A stretch of DNA of 64,000 nucleotides from Cryptomeria japonica (GCF_030272615.1 NC_081415.1:235409803-235473802), one strand, 5' to 3'; counted from the first letter of the stretch, positions 43,641 to 55,853 are shown. Numbers and translations: made by a program. The notes: a model not told the origin generated them from the letters alone.

Positions 43641-45369
43641 GTCTATACATTCAAGAAAGTTCACATCAAAGGTGAAACCGGTAAGACCCCTCATGAACTA
43701 TGGTTTGGTATTACTCCTACTCTTAAATATTTCAAAATATTTGGAAGCAAATGTTACATTAGAAGAGATGAGTATATTGGGAAATTTGATCCTAGAAGTG
43801 ATGAAGGTATATTTCTTGGTTATTCATCTAAGAGTAAAGAATATAGATGTTTTAACAAGAGATTATAGAAAATTGTTGAAAGTACAAATGTAAATATTGA
43901 TGAACAATTCAGAGGAACTTCAAGGTACATAGATTCTGAACTGACAACAAAAATTCTAATAAATGAACCTACGATGAATCCACTGGTACAGAGTGAAGAT
44001 CCAGGTACACCGGTATCATCTGAAAATTCCACTGTGACTAAAGAACAATAGCAAACAAAGACACCTAGGTATATAAGGTTGAATCATTCTAAAGATCAGA
44101 TAATTGGAAACAAATATAAAGGAATTATGACAAGAGGAAGATTGGCAAATGAAGAGGTATATCTTATTTCTCAAATTGAACCATCATCAGTTAATGAGGC
44201 ATGTGAAGATAAGTATTGGACTAAAGCTATGGAAGAAGAATTACAACAAATTGAGAAAAACAATACTTGGACATTAGTTCCCTGACCTAAAGATAAAAAT
44301 GTAATTGGAACCAAATGGGTATTTAGAAACAAACTTAATGAAGATGGTAAAGTTATCATAAATAAAGAAAGACTAGTGTCTAAGGGATATTCTCATAAAG
44401 AAGGAATTGACTACAATGAAACCTTTGCACCGGTAGCTAGAATTGAGGCAGTTAGATTATTTCTGGCTTTTGCAGCACATAAGAACTACAAAGTATATCA
44501 GATGGATATTAAATGTGCATTTTTGAATGGAAATCTTGAAGAGGAAGTCTATATTGAACAACCTGATGGATTTTCTTTAACAAATAACAAAGATATGGTT
44601 TGCAGGTTAAGGAAAGCTTTATATGGATTAAAGCAAGCTCCAAGAGCTTGGTATGCAAGATTGGACAAGTATATTTTGGAAATTGGTTTTTCTAAAGGTA
44701 ATGCTGACAATAACTTATACTATAAAGTGACTAATGATGACATCTTGGCTATTGAAGTTTTTGTTGATGATATAGTTTTTGGAGGAGAAGATGGATTGTG
44801 TAAAGAATTTTCTATCAAAATGCAACAAGAATTTGAAATGTCTATGATTGGTGAAGTAAGATTATTTTTAGGATTGCAGATTTCACAGACTGAAAAAGGT
44901 ATATTCTTGAGTCAATCAAAATACTTAAAGGAGTTACTCAAGAAATTTGGGATGAAAAACTCTAAACCAGTAAGCACACCTAAGACTACAAATGACAAAC
45001 TATCTTTAAGAGATGAATCTACACTAGTTAATCCAACAAGGTACAAATCTATGATAGGAGGTTTACTGTATTTAACACAAACAAGACCTAATATCATGAA
45101 TGCAGTATGTATTGTTTCAAGATTTCAGAGTAATCCCAGAGAAAATCATGAATCAACAGTAAAAAGGATTTTCTAGTACTTACAAGGCACCCCAAATCTT
45201 GGGTTATGGTATCCTAAAGATGAAAACTTTGAATTATGTGCATACATAGATGCAAATTGGGCAGGAGACATTGATGATAGAAAAGCACCATCGAAGGAGA
45301 ATTTTTTCTTGGAAACAGATTAATTTCTTGGTTAAGTAAGAAACAGAGTTGTACATCATTATCAACAAC
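43641..45369 (+). pseudogene. pol (RT-RH): Copia-4 integrase end, reverse transcriptase and RNase H
   Basis: Integrase C-terminus (GKTPHELWFG, ITPTLKYFKIFG) continues after the frameshift to TAG at 43867. RT starts about 44070, crosses a TGA at 44284 and runs to 45173, with [15 protein letters not shown] and catalytic FVDDIVFGG. RNase H follows TAG at 45174 (YIDANWAGDIDDRKA) and is cut off at 45369 after LVSWLSKKQ-like residues. The last RNase H block is deleted. Confidence 0.85.
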
Positions 45370-46081
45370 ATTAATTAATGTTGTAAATGCATTAAGCCAA
45401 CATGTTCAATTGGTTATCGCATCGGATATTATATTGTTTGTAAAATGTTTTATTGTAATATCTTGTAGAGCCAACCTACTAAAATTGGTCTTAGGTTATG
45501 GTATAAATGTGAGATCTTAATTGAAAGATCAAGTGTGGAATGCGAAGAAGGTATATTGTGAAGGGATATGTGAGACTAAGCAGAGCTATACATGAAGACA
45601 TCATTTGAAGGTGAAGTTAGGGTTTTGTGGAGGCATATCAGCATTACACTGGTACTGAATCCAACATATGAAGATGCTATTTCGAGCAGTATATTCTTAT
45701 TGGATTTAACCATCCAAATTGTAGTCAGTGTGAATGCCATTTGTGTTTGAGCAATGAGATCTAGGCGCTTGGCCTTTTTGCATGTGCAGACCCCATTTAT
45801 GTACACTTACTATCTGCAGTAGTATCATCTGATTGTGGGTAAGGTTTCCCACCGCGGTTTTTCCCCTTACAGGGTTTCCACATACAAATATTGGTGTCAT
45901 GTGTTGTGGATAATTTTATGTTTTGATTTCATGCATTAATCTTTACCGGTATTGCATTTATCTATTAGATCTGTCCACCGGTATTAAAGAAATAATTGAT
46001 TAAGTTTTTTTTTGGTTTAAAGTTTTAGACAACTGTTTCACCCCCCCCCCCCTCCCTCATAGTTGTCCCCAGGACCTAACA
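45370..46081 (+). repeat. Copia-4 3' LTR, 5'-truncated
   Basis: 712 bp matching 40790-41512 of the 5' LTR, starting ATTAATTAATG and ending GGACCTAACA. Near its end a C run of 12 or more bases (46040-46053) replaces the seven-C tract of the 5' LTR. Confidence 0.88.
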
Positions 46082-48543
46082 CCATCATCACGAGTTTGGT
46101 AGAGCTCATCTCGGTTATGCTTTTCTTTTCAACCCATGAGGTGTCAATTGACAATAGTGATGGACTCACTATTGGTTCCCTACCAGATTCCCCTTTCTTC
46201 TCCTCTGATGGTTTAACCTTTATAGCTTCCTCACTTGCACTGGTGGCTTCGCCACTTGGTGCAGTCTCAATTACTGTCAGTTCCTCCCTAGGAACTGTAA
46301 CCTCATCCTGTACAATTTGATCCAGATGACTATTGTCCTCAACATTAGTAACCTATACATTTTCAACCTTTACCCTCTCTATATCTATCGGTATCTCAAC
46401 ATTTTCCTATACATTAGTATCTATCGGGGGCTCAATATCCACTATCTTAATTTTTTTCAAAATTGAGGGTGAAGTACCCATAATACCTTTACCTTTCCCT
46501 TCAATCGAGATGTCTGCAGTATCTATCTTAGGTTCCAATGAAGTATAAAACCAAATTTTTCTTCAAATAACTTAACCCATACCTTGCGGGTCTCCTTGAT
46601 TATCTCATTGACCCTACTTAACATAAGACTGATTATTCTATGCTTGATGTAAAATATTTTCCTATCTGCAACTTCAAGTGTCTTGTCCATCTCCTCTGGA
46701 GCAATAGAAACACAAACATATAACAACTCTTGAATCTTTATATGTGTGTCCTCTTGCATTGTTGATAATCTCCTAGCATCTAAAATTTCATACAACTATA
46801 CCGGTATTTGGTCTTCAATTTCTAACAAGGATTTCTTATAAATATCCAAATACAACAAAATTGCTTCCTCTACTTATCTTTGTTCATCATTATCTAAATA
46901 TTTATAATAACTTGTACATTCTTTAACATGCCATCTTTAGTAATTTCATCAATTGACTCTGCACAAGTCATCGGTGGAATAATAGTTGCATTACTAGATT
47001 CAATTGCAAGATTAATGTCATCGTTCTTCTTTCTCCTTCCAATACCGGATGGGGTTGAAGGTGTTTCTTTTGGTGCTCTCTTTTATGTCGGTGCACTGAT
47101 AGTAACTTTCCTAATTGGTTGCTTCTTATCTTCTACCATAGTCTCTTTAGTTTTCTTCCTCAACACCCTTTTGAATGCAAGGGGTGTGTCATCATCAGAT
47201 GCAGATTCTGCTGCAATAGGCTCAATGAATATTTTTGGTTCTTTCCTCTTCCTACCTTTCTCTGGAACAACATCAATCGCTGTTTTGATGTCCTATAAAA
47301 CTTTTTTAACAAATTTACTTGCCTTGCTTTCTTTCTTCTCTCTCTTCTTTTGGTTGACCTTGGTTTCAACCTCTTACTTCTTCTACTTAGCAGTACCAAA
47401 GTTTTTTATAGTTTCATCAATAGGTACCTCAATTAGCATCTTTGCATAAGCATCAAGAATATGTGCATCAACTTAATAACCCATTTCCTCAATCCAAAAC
47501 TTTCAGGGCCTTACAGCTTCCATCAAAGTTTCATCTTTCTTGACCATGAAGCATATCTCGGTTGAGTATTTCTCAACAATGTGTTTTGGAACCCTCATCC
47601 TATAATTCACAACCTTTTGAAATGCTTTAAAGTAACCCCACACTTTGTCATGTCTCTGAATACCCAGTGTAGAAATTGATTGTTTTAGTTGCCTCCCTAT
47701 CAGGATATCAAATGCCCATTTTCTCTTCCCAAAATTGAGAGTCTCATCGATGAAAAATAATATTAAACAAACAATTAGGTTACCATACCAAAATGTTCCT
47801 TTATTTTCTCCTTTCATCTTTCTTAGATTAATCAACAATTCATCCAACATCCAACCACGTAGATCTAACTTCTCATTCTCTCTCATCATTTTATGAGCTA
47901 CATAAATGCAAGAGCTAGAAACAAAATTTGGATGGTTTGATTGAGTTACCTTGTAACTGATGACCATGCCTCTGAATCTGATATCTGTGTCGGTGGTAGT
48001 ACTAATCCTCATTGATCGCTTATCTAATGTTGCACTTGTGATCTTGTTGACCTGATCATTTGAAACTTTCTTCTCCAAACGTTGTCCAACATGCGGTAAA
48101 TCAGTGATTTCCCTGATGGCCTCCTTCAAAATCTTATACGGTCTATCCAACCAGATAAAATCTCCATGCACTCTACTCAAAACATTCCTAACAATTTCAT
48201 CTTCAAATTATGGAATATCCAGAATGTCAGTAAACCCTATATCCACAATATGCTAGTCTTTGAGCTTAATCTTTCCAAAATCTTCTACTAACTCATTCAT
48301 GTACATGCTTTTAATATCAGTCATTCCTAAATCCTCATTATGACAATGAATGTAAGTTCTTACATCTTCAATATACACAACTCCTTTCGAAACATGGGAG
48401 AAAGTGCCAACCGAATCGTCTAGGGTAGCAACATTTGGATATCGCTTGAAAATCGGTCTGGGATGGTCCTTGACCTCAACTACAGTAGGATTTTCAATAA
48501 ACATAGGTAAAGATGATGATCTCACTTCCATGATGAAAGACAA
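46082..48543 (-). pseudogene. Element A ORF2, N-terminal and middle part
   Basis: The open stretch 48543-48253 begins MSFIMEVRSSSLPMF. 48180-47503 continues in the same frame after one break. The middle and C-terminal parts (46795-46523 and on to 46082) are shifted. Similar blocks in element C are VYVEDVRAYIHC, EFIWLDWPHMITKEAI, GRSMRVS and HIVEKYSTEICFMVK. Between the halves lies a Lys/Arg/Glu-rich linker (47480-46930). No known catalytic motif is visible, no zinc finger, and no RT or integrase signature. The protein, about 1,000 residues when compared with element C, is unidentified. Confidence 0.65.
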
Positions 48544-48795
48544 ATACCTATGAATAGCTGTTGGTGAAAAACCCTAAAGACCTCTTCTGATCGTTAGTGA
48601 AATTGCTCAAGAAGATATCGATCACACTGAATCGCCTTAGACTTCCTTTGGATCACTCTGAATGAAAAGTGATTAGAAATAAAGTGAATTCAACCTTTTA
48701 ACCTCCAAGAAACCCTAATCCATCATTGACATCAATGACTTTTGGTGGAAGATACCGGATCTCGATCAAACATCTCCATGTCGGATAAGCATCTC
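48544..48795 (-). other. Element A gap between gag and ORF2
   Basis: About 250 bp without ORF, corresponding to 52829-53137 in element C. It ends at ATCTC (48791-48795), the left target duplication of element C. Confidence 0.6.
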
Positions 48796-49592
48796 TATTG
48801 GAATCAAGAACACTGAGAGGGGGGGATCAGTGTTATGTCGGTAATATATATAACATACACATATAAACTGATAAATGAATAAACATATAACATGAAGTAA
48901 ATAAACCAGCCACATGAATGAACACCATAACCCACAATATCAATTCACTGGCCATATGAAAGATATTGCATAGCATGGGGGCTTGCACATGCAAGAAGTT
49001 GCACTGCTAAATGCAAAAGACTCTCACTGACTACAAGCTTTTGCTGAGATAAAACAGTAATGGTGAACTCACAAAATGCATCTGCAATACCAAAAAGAGT
49101 TCCGGTTAAAGCTCTATTTTGTACCGGTTCATAAACCTTGAACCCTTCTACTAGTATCTCCTTTCCTCCAAGAATGCTTTACAAACCATCTACTGATCAT
49201 TGGATGATATAAATTTTGCATACAAATGACCTACATACATATCCTTCGTATCACTATATTCTACTTCCTTGTCATATATCAAAATGAACTAACATACTGA
49301 CTTGTATACCCTCTACAAACAATATGCCTTATCTTGGCTTACAATACAAATGATATTCAATGTCGGTCGTATACAATAATTACAAAATGATTTTACAAAG
49401 AAAACCTTTCAGATCCCAGATTGATGTCGGTTTTACTGAAGTGTTGGATGCCGGTGATGACCCTGATTACTCCAATGCCCATATATGTCGGTGTATGCCT
49501 CCAAATGTCAGTATCTTCCGGTATATGCCTTCAATATAATCTTGTTGCCATCAATGACAACATATGAATTCAATGAGTTTCAATTGCCAACA
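48796..49592 (-). repeat. Element C 3' LTR
   Basis: 797 bp, TATTGGAATC...CAATTGCCAACA, so the outer TG is TA. It has a short G run at 48812. The GTGGG...CCCAC block present in the 5' LTR is partly deleted here (CCATAACCCACAATATC). Confidence 0.85.
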
Positions 49593-49824
49593 ATATCCCC
49601 CTTTGGCATTGATGGCAACACTCATGTGAAAAATGGATTCCCTGTCGGTTCAACTGAAACATGCTCCCCTAAGCTTATTTGACTATGTTTGCAATATACT
49701 CTTTGTCTGATATCCTCCCCCTAGGATTATATACATATACATATTTTTCACATAATATACACTCCCCCTTTGGCATCAATTCCAAAGATCGGTGAAATAA
49801 TTGAAAGAAAAAATACAAATTACT
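49593..49824 (-). other. Element C polypurine tract and 3' untranslated region
   Basis: Minus strand ATGCCAAAGGGGGATAT before the LTR (49593-49609); a second purine run AAAGGGGGAGTG lies at 49760-49772. No ORF. Confidence 0.8.
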
Positions 49825-52800
49825 TTATCGGAGCATGACCAATTTCAAGATTTCGGGGTAGGCTTTCTCTAGCAATTGTATATAGGTATCCCAACTAGTG
49901 TTGAGCATTCCAGATATTGATTCAAGTCCACTCAGCAGATATGATAGTCTTTCTTTCTCAGTGACTTTTGTCGGTGTGGGATTTGTAAACATATCCATGC
50001 ATTCCTTATTATGTACACCAAGTGAATCCAATCTTGGACTCACTAAACCTATGAGACTCCTTTCTCTCTGAATAATTTTGTCTCTTTCCTTTTCAAAAGA
50101 AAAATTTTAGTTCTCCAAAGTTAAAATTTGTCCATCAATGGATGTTGTAAGTGAAGTTAGTCCATCAAAAGAATTTGCAATAGTAGCAATTTGTCCTTGT
50201 AACTCCTTTATACTCTTATCTACATTTGTTGTAAGAATCTCTATATTACAATAGACCCTACATATGTTAGGACACTATTTCAAAGAATTTTCAATAAGTA
50301 TAATTTTCTCTTCAACCTTTCTCTTTTTTGTCTCAATAATCTGGTCAAAAGAGGCTTTCTTAGCCAAAGTAAATCTTTCAAGTGTTTTCCTATCACAAAT
50401 TTGTTGTAATGATTGAAATTTTTTAGATATGTGCTCTGTCAATACCTTAAGCTTGTTGGAAGGGCTTGCTTCATTTTCAATATTCATACAATTAGGAATC
50501 AATTTGTGCAAAATTGTTATTGATTGATCTATTATTCCTTTGTCTGTAGATCCCTCCTTCATTAGGTTTTGAGTAGCCATCATCATTATCCCTGTTGGAC
50601 TCATCTCTGTGATTGATTTCTTCTCAACTTGAGAAGTGTCAATTGCCAAAATTTTTGCTGGGGAATCAACTGTCGGTTCACTCAAACTTTGATCTAAACT
50701 TCCCAAAATTCCTTTCCCTTTAGATTTGTTTGGAATGGTGGGAGTTGTTGCCTTAGCAAATTCTTCCTGAGAAGTAAGAAAATTAGGATTCTTTTGGAAG
50801 AATTTAGCCCAACCATCTCTGGTCTCATTTATTATTTCATTGACTCTACCCATCAATAAGTTTATTTGTCGGGGTTTGCTGCTAAAGATTGTTCTATTTG
50901 CAACTTCTATACATCTTTTTATTTCCTCATTATTTATAGAACCACACATACTCAAAAGTTGAACTTCTTTGATCTCTTTGTCCCTCGTGATTGCATCTAA
51001 TCTCCTTGCATCTAACTTATTATACAATGATAAAGGAATTTCTTTCAAAATCTCTACCAAAGCCTTCTTATATATGTCTAAATGTAAAAAAATTGCTTCT
51101 TCTATTTCATTTTGCTCTTTGTCATCTAAATCTTCATATAAATTTGACACATTCTTCAAAATTCCATCTTTTGTTACCTCATCAATTAACTCTGCACAAG
51201 TCATATATTGCCAGATTCAATTGCTTCATCACTCTTACTCTTCCTCTTGCTAGGGGTTCCAGGAGTGGATGGAGCAGGCTTCCTCTTCTGAGTAGGTTTC
51301 CTTGTCGGAGGTGTGGATGTTTTTGTTACCTTTCTTACTAGCTTCCTCCTTGGTTCCACCTTCTTCTCTTCTACAAGAGGTTTGTCATCTTTCTCTCTCT
51401 ATACCCTTCTGAATGCAAGAGGTTTATTATCCTCTGGATCAGAATCAAAAGTGAGTTGAGATATGAAAGGTGCTTCCCTCTTTACTTCAAGAGCACTTTT
51501 CACTATAGTTGTTGCAGCTGTCATTACCAATTGATCTACCAGTTTAGATCCAAAACCTAGTTCTGTATCTATCCTGTGAATTACATTCTGAACAAATGCA
51601 GACATTTTGTCTATCTTCTTTTCCCTTCTTTTCTTGTTGAAACCAATTTTAACCACAAGAGCCTTCTCCTCTATAGTATCAAAGTGATCAACCTTATCAT
51701 CCAAAGGAGCATCAATCAACATTTTAGCATATAGTTCCAAGATGTTGTCATCAACTTCATAACCCAATTCAGTGACCCACATTGTTCTAGGTTCCACCAC
51801 TTCCATGAGTGTCTCATCTATTTTTACCATGAAGCAGATTTCAGTAGAGTATTTCTCCACAATGTGTTTGGAGATTCTCTTCCTCAGTCTCATGTTCTCT
51901 TGAAAAGTTTTAAAGTAGCCCCAAAGCTTCTCATCCCTATTGCTAACAAGACTAGTGATTGCATCTTTGATCTGCATACCTACTAGTATGTCATGATCCC
52001 AACATTTCTTTTCCAAACCGGTAGCTCATTCATGAAATATAACATCAAGAAGACAATAATATTACCAAACCAGAAAGTTCCTTTCTTAACCCCTTTCATC
52101 TTACCAAGATTTAACATCAATTCACTTCTTAACCATTCACACAAATCATACTTTCCATGAATTTTTTATCATTTGATATGCAACATGGATACAAGAACTG
52201 GTAATAGAGTTCAATCGACTTGATTGTGTTACCTTGTACCGATGATCATGTTGGCAAATTTCACATTTGTATCTTTGATGGTGCTAACCCTCATCGACCT
52301 TCCATCATGGGTTGCGTCGATGAGATTTTCAACCTCAGTGTTGGAGATCTTCTTCCCTGGTTCCTGTCCAACTTTGGGTAAGTTGGTGACCGCCTGAATT
52401 GCTTCTTTGGTGATCATGTGAGGCCAGTCTAACCAGATGAATTCATTATGCATCCTTCTCAGAACATATCTAATTACTTTGTCCTTGAATTCTGATATGT
52501 ACAGGATTCTGATTAACCCTAGGTCTTCAAAGATTTGATATTCTAGCTTGATTGTTCTGAAGCTTCCTAGTATCACAGATTGATACATTCCCTTGATTTC
52601 CTCAGTGCCTAAATCTTCCAAGGTGCAATGAATATAAGCCCTGACATCTTCCACATAAACTACGCCATTGGGAACCCTTGAAAATGTGCCAGTGGAGTCT
52701 TCCTTCATTGCAATTCGAAGAACTTCTTTGAAAACTTGTCTAGGCCTATCCTTAACCTCAACAATAGTGGGATTCACAATGAAAGTAGGAGCAGATGATG

Positions 52801-52828
52801 ATCTGAATGCCATTTTAAATAAATACAT
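49825..52828 (-). pseudogene. Element C ORF2: large protein of unknown function
   Basis: Four open stretches cover about 1,000 residues: 52828-52229 (start MYLFKMAFRSSS), 52016-51399, 51204-50275 and 50043-49825, separated by two frameshifts and a few stops. The N-terminal half has the conserved blocks VYVEDVRAYIHC, EFIWLDWPHMITKEAI, NLPKVGQ, GRSMRVS and KHIVEKYSTEICFMVK. A basic Lys/Glu linker (51399-51205) follows, then a long helical C-terminal half with coiled-coil character (KKASFDQIIETKKRKVEEKI). No pol motif, no zinc finger and no PMD match that I would defend; the block MITKEAIQAVTNLPKVG only loosely recalls the PMD helix. It is shared with element A, so it was a real gene of this family. 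Confidence 0.7.
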
Positions 52829-53137
52829 GGATAACGATCATCGGTTGAAAGATTTTGATTACTTCTCAGATAAATATTGGAAATCTTTTAGAATGCCTTT
52901 GCTCGCTCTTAATGATCGCCTGTGATTCACCTTTTCTTCGCTTTGGTTTGCTCGAGTGTTGGGTGAGTGAAAATGAGTCCATTTTCCCTTTTTATCAATG
53001 AGTAAACCCTAATTCATCACTATCATAAATGCTTAGCGGTGTGCCCTACCAGATGTCAGTTTCATAGTTTTATGCCAAATAAACCCCATCAATGATCAAT
53101 ACCACTCTCTAGATCTCTTTCAGGGAATATACAATAT
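52829..53137 (-). other. Element C gap between gag and ORF2
   Basis: No ORF in element orientation. It would hold the start context of ORF2. The equivalent stretch in element A is 48544-48790. Confidence 0.6.
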
Positions 53138-54560
53138 TTGAAATGAATTTGCCAACCCCTATGGCGTATGCCTTAGTTACTAGTTGAATTTTCTGCCAGT
53201 GCAAGAATGCTTTGTTCTACCAATGGAGTTAATGGTGCAGTTACTAGTGTAGTTGTATCTCCACTTGGTTATTTAGAATTTCTAGCCCATCTCTTGGTGT
53301 GATGTTGTTGTATTTCATCTACCTTCTTCTTTCCTTTCTCAATTGCTTTATCATTGCTACCTGGTTTAGTCTTGCTTCTATAGTACTTAGCAATATGACT
53401 TATTTTGTTGCATGCATAACATGTAACATTGTTCTTTTGAATTTATTTGACATACTGGTTTCATTCCTTGACCTACATTGATTAGCCAAATGTCCAAACT
53501 TTCCACATGCATGACATTTAACATTCATTCTACAATCTGCTAACTTATGACCATATTTCTTATAATTTGTGATTGACCGGGAACTGAATTGTAGTTTTGA
53601 TTTTCTCTATTTCTACATTGTTTAGCCATATGCCTGAATTTATTACAAACAAAGAATCTATCATTGAATTTGTAATCATTAGATTGTCTTACCAGTTTCC
53701 TCTGGTCTGTTGAGTTCTACATACCCATTGTCTGATCTTCATTTCCAATGCCAGAGCTTTCACCTTGTACAAATCCAAGTCATCTAGAATCTTCACTCTG
53801 CCTTTGTCTTTTCAATAAATCAATTAACTGTGCAACACTAATCCTAATTTTTTCTTTATACTCACTTGTTGTAGTCAGGTCATCTCTCAGAGTCATTATT
53901 TGTCTCTCTAGCTCTTGTTCATTATTCTGGGATTGCACCAAATTAGTTCTCATAGATTATTCTCATGCGACAATCTACCACATTCTTCAAATTTGTTCTT
54001 TAGAGGTATAACAAGATTTTATTCCTTCTTCTTTCTGTCCTCAATATCTTTTGACATCCTCATATTCAGGTCTTGCATTTCATTCTTCATGAGCATGTTT
54101 TTTTTTTAAATAAGGGGTAAACACTTTTCACCTAGAGCTATGAATCAGGGAGGCCACAAACGGGGGACCTCATCCCCACACTTCACTTGTTCAAATCAGC
54201 GATCACAACAGCCCAGTGAAGGCACAAGGCCTTGCGAGCATAAAGGCCTAGTAGGGATTTGAACCATGGTGGTCGCTTCACCAATGAAGTGTTTCTGACA
54301 TTGTTCCTTAAGTGCATTTTTCTCTTTATCATCCTGGTTTTGTAAATGTTCCTTCCTCTTAGCTTGAGCTAATGATAACCTTTCTTGCAGAACAAGAATG
54401 AATTCATTAGCAGAATTCAATTCATCTTGTAGCTTTAAGTTCTTCATCCTTTCAGCATCATAATCATCAAGTGCCATCTCAAGTTGCTTCTCCATAGCCA
54501 TGTTTAATGATTCTAGTTTCAGGATCTTTTTCAACCTTTTAAACTTCCTCTGAGGTACCT
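53138..54560 (-). pseudogene. gag: Element C gag: coiled coil and CCHC zinc knuckles
   Basis: The upstream part (54560-54295) encodes a Leu/Lys/Glu-rich coiled coil (MEKQLEMALDDYDAERM and LQDELNSANEF). After a SINE-like insert, about four knuckle-like blocks follow: FVCNKFRHMAKQC, KYGHKLADC, CHACGKFGHLANQC (complete CCHC) and CYACNKISHIAKYY (last Cys lost). Tandem knuckles mark a nucleic-acid-binding gag. Frames change between blocks and stops are present. The N-terminus is missing because the deletion that removed the inner LTR end also removed the PBS and gag start. Element A shares the last two knuckles (55820-55650). Confidence 0.7.
54098..54295 (-). mobile_element. Possible tRNA-derived SINE inside element C gag
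   Basis: About 190 bp that interrupt the gag coding similarity. On the minus strand it has GGTTCAAATCC, a match to the RNA polymerase III B box, and ends in a run of nine A. No clear A box or target duplication was found, so it may be 5'-truncated. Base composition (GC-richer) differs from the flanking gag. Confidence 0.45.
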
Positions 54561-55384
54561 TATTATAACATATACATATAAACCGGTAAATGAAGAAACA
54601 TATAACATGAAGTAAATAAACCAGCCACATGAATGAACACCATAACACAAAATTTTATACATGGAAAACCTCAAAGAGGAAAAACCATGGTGGGATTTGT
54701 GACCCACAATATCAATTCATTGGCCATATGAAAGATATTACATAGCATGGGGGCCTGCACATGCAGGAAGGCACACTACCTAGATCACACAGCTCAACGC
54801 AAAAGAGTCTCACTGACTACAATCTTCTGTTGAGATAAAATAGTAATGGTGAACTCACAAAATGCATCTGTAATGCCAAAAAGAGTTCTGATTAGAGCTC
54901 TATTCTGTACCAGTTCATAAACCCTGCACCCTTCTACCGGTATCTCCTTTCCTCTAAGAATGCTTTACAAACCATCTACTGATCATTGGATGATATAACT
55001 ATCATACACAAATGACCTACATACATATCCTTCGCACCACTCTATTCTAATTCCTTGTCATATATCAAAATGACCTAACAGACTGACTTATATACCCTCT
55101 ACAAACAATATGCCTTATGTCATCTTATAATACAAAAGATATTCAATGTCGGCCCTATACAATAATTACAAAATGATTCTACAAAGAAAAACTTTTGGAT
55201 CCCAGACTAATGTCAGCTTCACTGAAGTGTTGGATTTCGGTGCCGATGATGACCCTGATTACTCCAATGCCTGTATTTATTGGTGTATGCCTTCAAATGC
55301 CAGTATTTGTCGGTATATGCCTTCAATAGAATCTTTTTGTGATCAATTACAACATATGAATCCAATAAGTGTCAATTGCCAACA
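54561..55384 (-). repeat. Element C 5' LTR, inner end deleted
   Basis: 824 bp matching 48850-49592, ending GTCAATTGCCAACA. The inner terminal part of about 60 bp is missing, together with the PBS. It contains GGTGGGATTTGTGACCCAC and the adjacent AAAAACCATGG block (54678-54705). Confidence 0.8.
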
Positions 55385-55389
55385 ATCTC

Positions 55390-55853
55390 CAATGTCTGGA
55401 ACATCTTCCAGAACCTCTTCTTGGGGCATATGCAGAATCTTCATGAATTTTGCCTACCCCTAAGGTATTTTCCTTAGTTACCATATAAGCTTTGTATCAG
55501 TGCAAGGGCAACCTCCTCTATTGATTGAGTAAGCGATGCATTTCTATCTGATGATTGTTCTTCTGACTCCTTGACCCATCTCTATGTATGATCTTGGCAG
55601 ATTTCATTAACCTTCTCTTTCCCTTTCTCATTTGATCTTTCATTACCAACCGGTGGATTTTTGCTTCTATAGAACTTAGCAATATGTCCAACCTCATCAC
55701 ATGCATAACATGTAACATTGTTCTTTTGAATTGCTTTGCTAAAACTAGTATAATTGCTTGACCTGCACTGATTAGCAATATGTCCAAATTTTCCACTTGC
55801 ATAATACTTAACATTCATTATGCAATCTTTTGTCTTATGACTATACTTATTAC
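55390..55853 (-). pseudogene. gag: Element A gag, zinc-knuckle end
   Basis: Reads YYASGKFGHIANQC (first Cys lost) and CYACDEVGHIAKFY (last Cys lost), then a charged tail (NEKGKEKVNEICQDH). It matches the gag end of element C. The left limit is the element C insertion; at the right it is cut by the Tat2 LTR at 55854. Confidence 0.7.

Larger units (their letters stand above)
40458..46081 (+). mobile_element. Ty1/copia element ('Copia-4') inserted in element A ORF2
   Basis: 5' LTR 40458-41512, PBS 41513, gag through RNase H, and a truncated 3' LTR (45370-46081). Flanks are CGATC (40453-40457) and CCATC (46082-46086), a 5-bp duplication with one mismatch. A deletion removed the RNase H end, the polypurine tract and the first third of the 3' LTR: RNase H sequence joins directly to internal LTR sequence at 45370. 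The first two LTR bases are TA, not TG. Confidence 0.88.
48796..55384 (-). mobile_element. Element C: pol-less LTR element (gag + ORF2), inserted in element A
   Basis: 6.6 kb bounded by LTRs and an exact ATCTC duplication (48791-48795 and 55385-55389). Order in element orientation: 5' LTR (55384-54561, inner end lost), gag (54555-53138) with a coiled coil and CCHC knuckles and a SINE-like insert, a gap, ORF2 (52828-49825), polypurine tract (49593-49609) and 3' LTR (49592-48796). No RT, RNase H or integrase was found. The element must be mobilised in trans, if at all. Confidence 0.82.
38730..55853 (-). mobile_element. Element A: pol-less LTR retrotransposon with large ORF2, interrupted three times
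   Basis: In element orientation: gag zinc-knuckle end (55853-55390), untranslated gap (48790-48544), ORF2 (48543-46082, then 40457-39713) and 3' LTR (about 39650-38730). Insertions are element C (48796-55384, TSD ATCTC), a copia element (40458-46081, TSD CCATC/CGATC), and Tat2, which cuts off its 5' side at 55854. When the target duplications are used as joints, the pieces are collinear with element C, which has gag, gap, ORF2 and LTR in the same order. No RT, RNase H or integrase was found in either copy. Confidence 0.75.

Noticed and set aside
46928-47449. Plus-strand hydrophobic ORF of 173 codons resembling a membrane protein
   Set aside because: It lies opposite the Lys/Glu-rich linker of element A ORF2; reverse complements of Lys/Glu codons give Phe/Leu/Ser. 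ORF2 similarity to element C supports the minus strand.
51300-52828. ORF2 of element C as a second plant mobile domain protein
   Set aside because: Only one short helix-like block (MITKEAIQAVTNLPKVG) recalls PMD. The other PMD landmarks are missing, so the similarity was judged too weak without a profile search.
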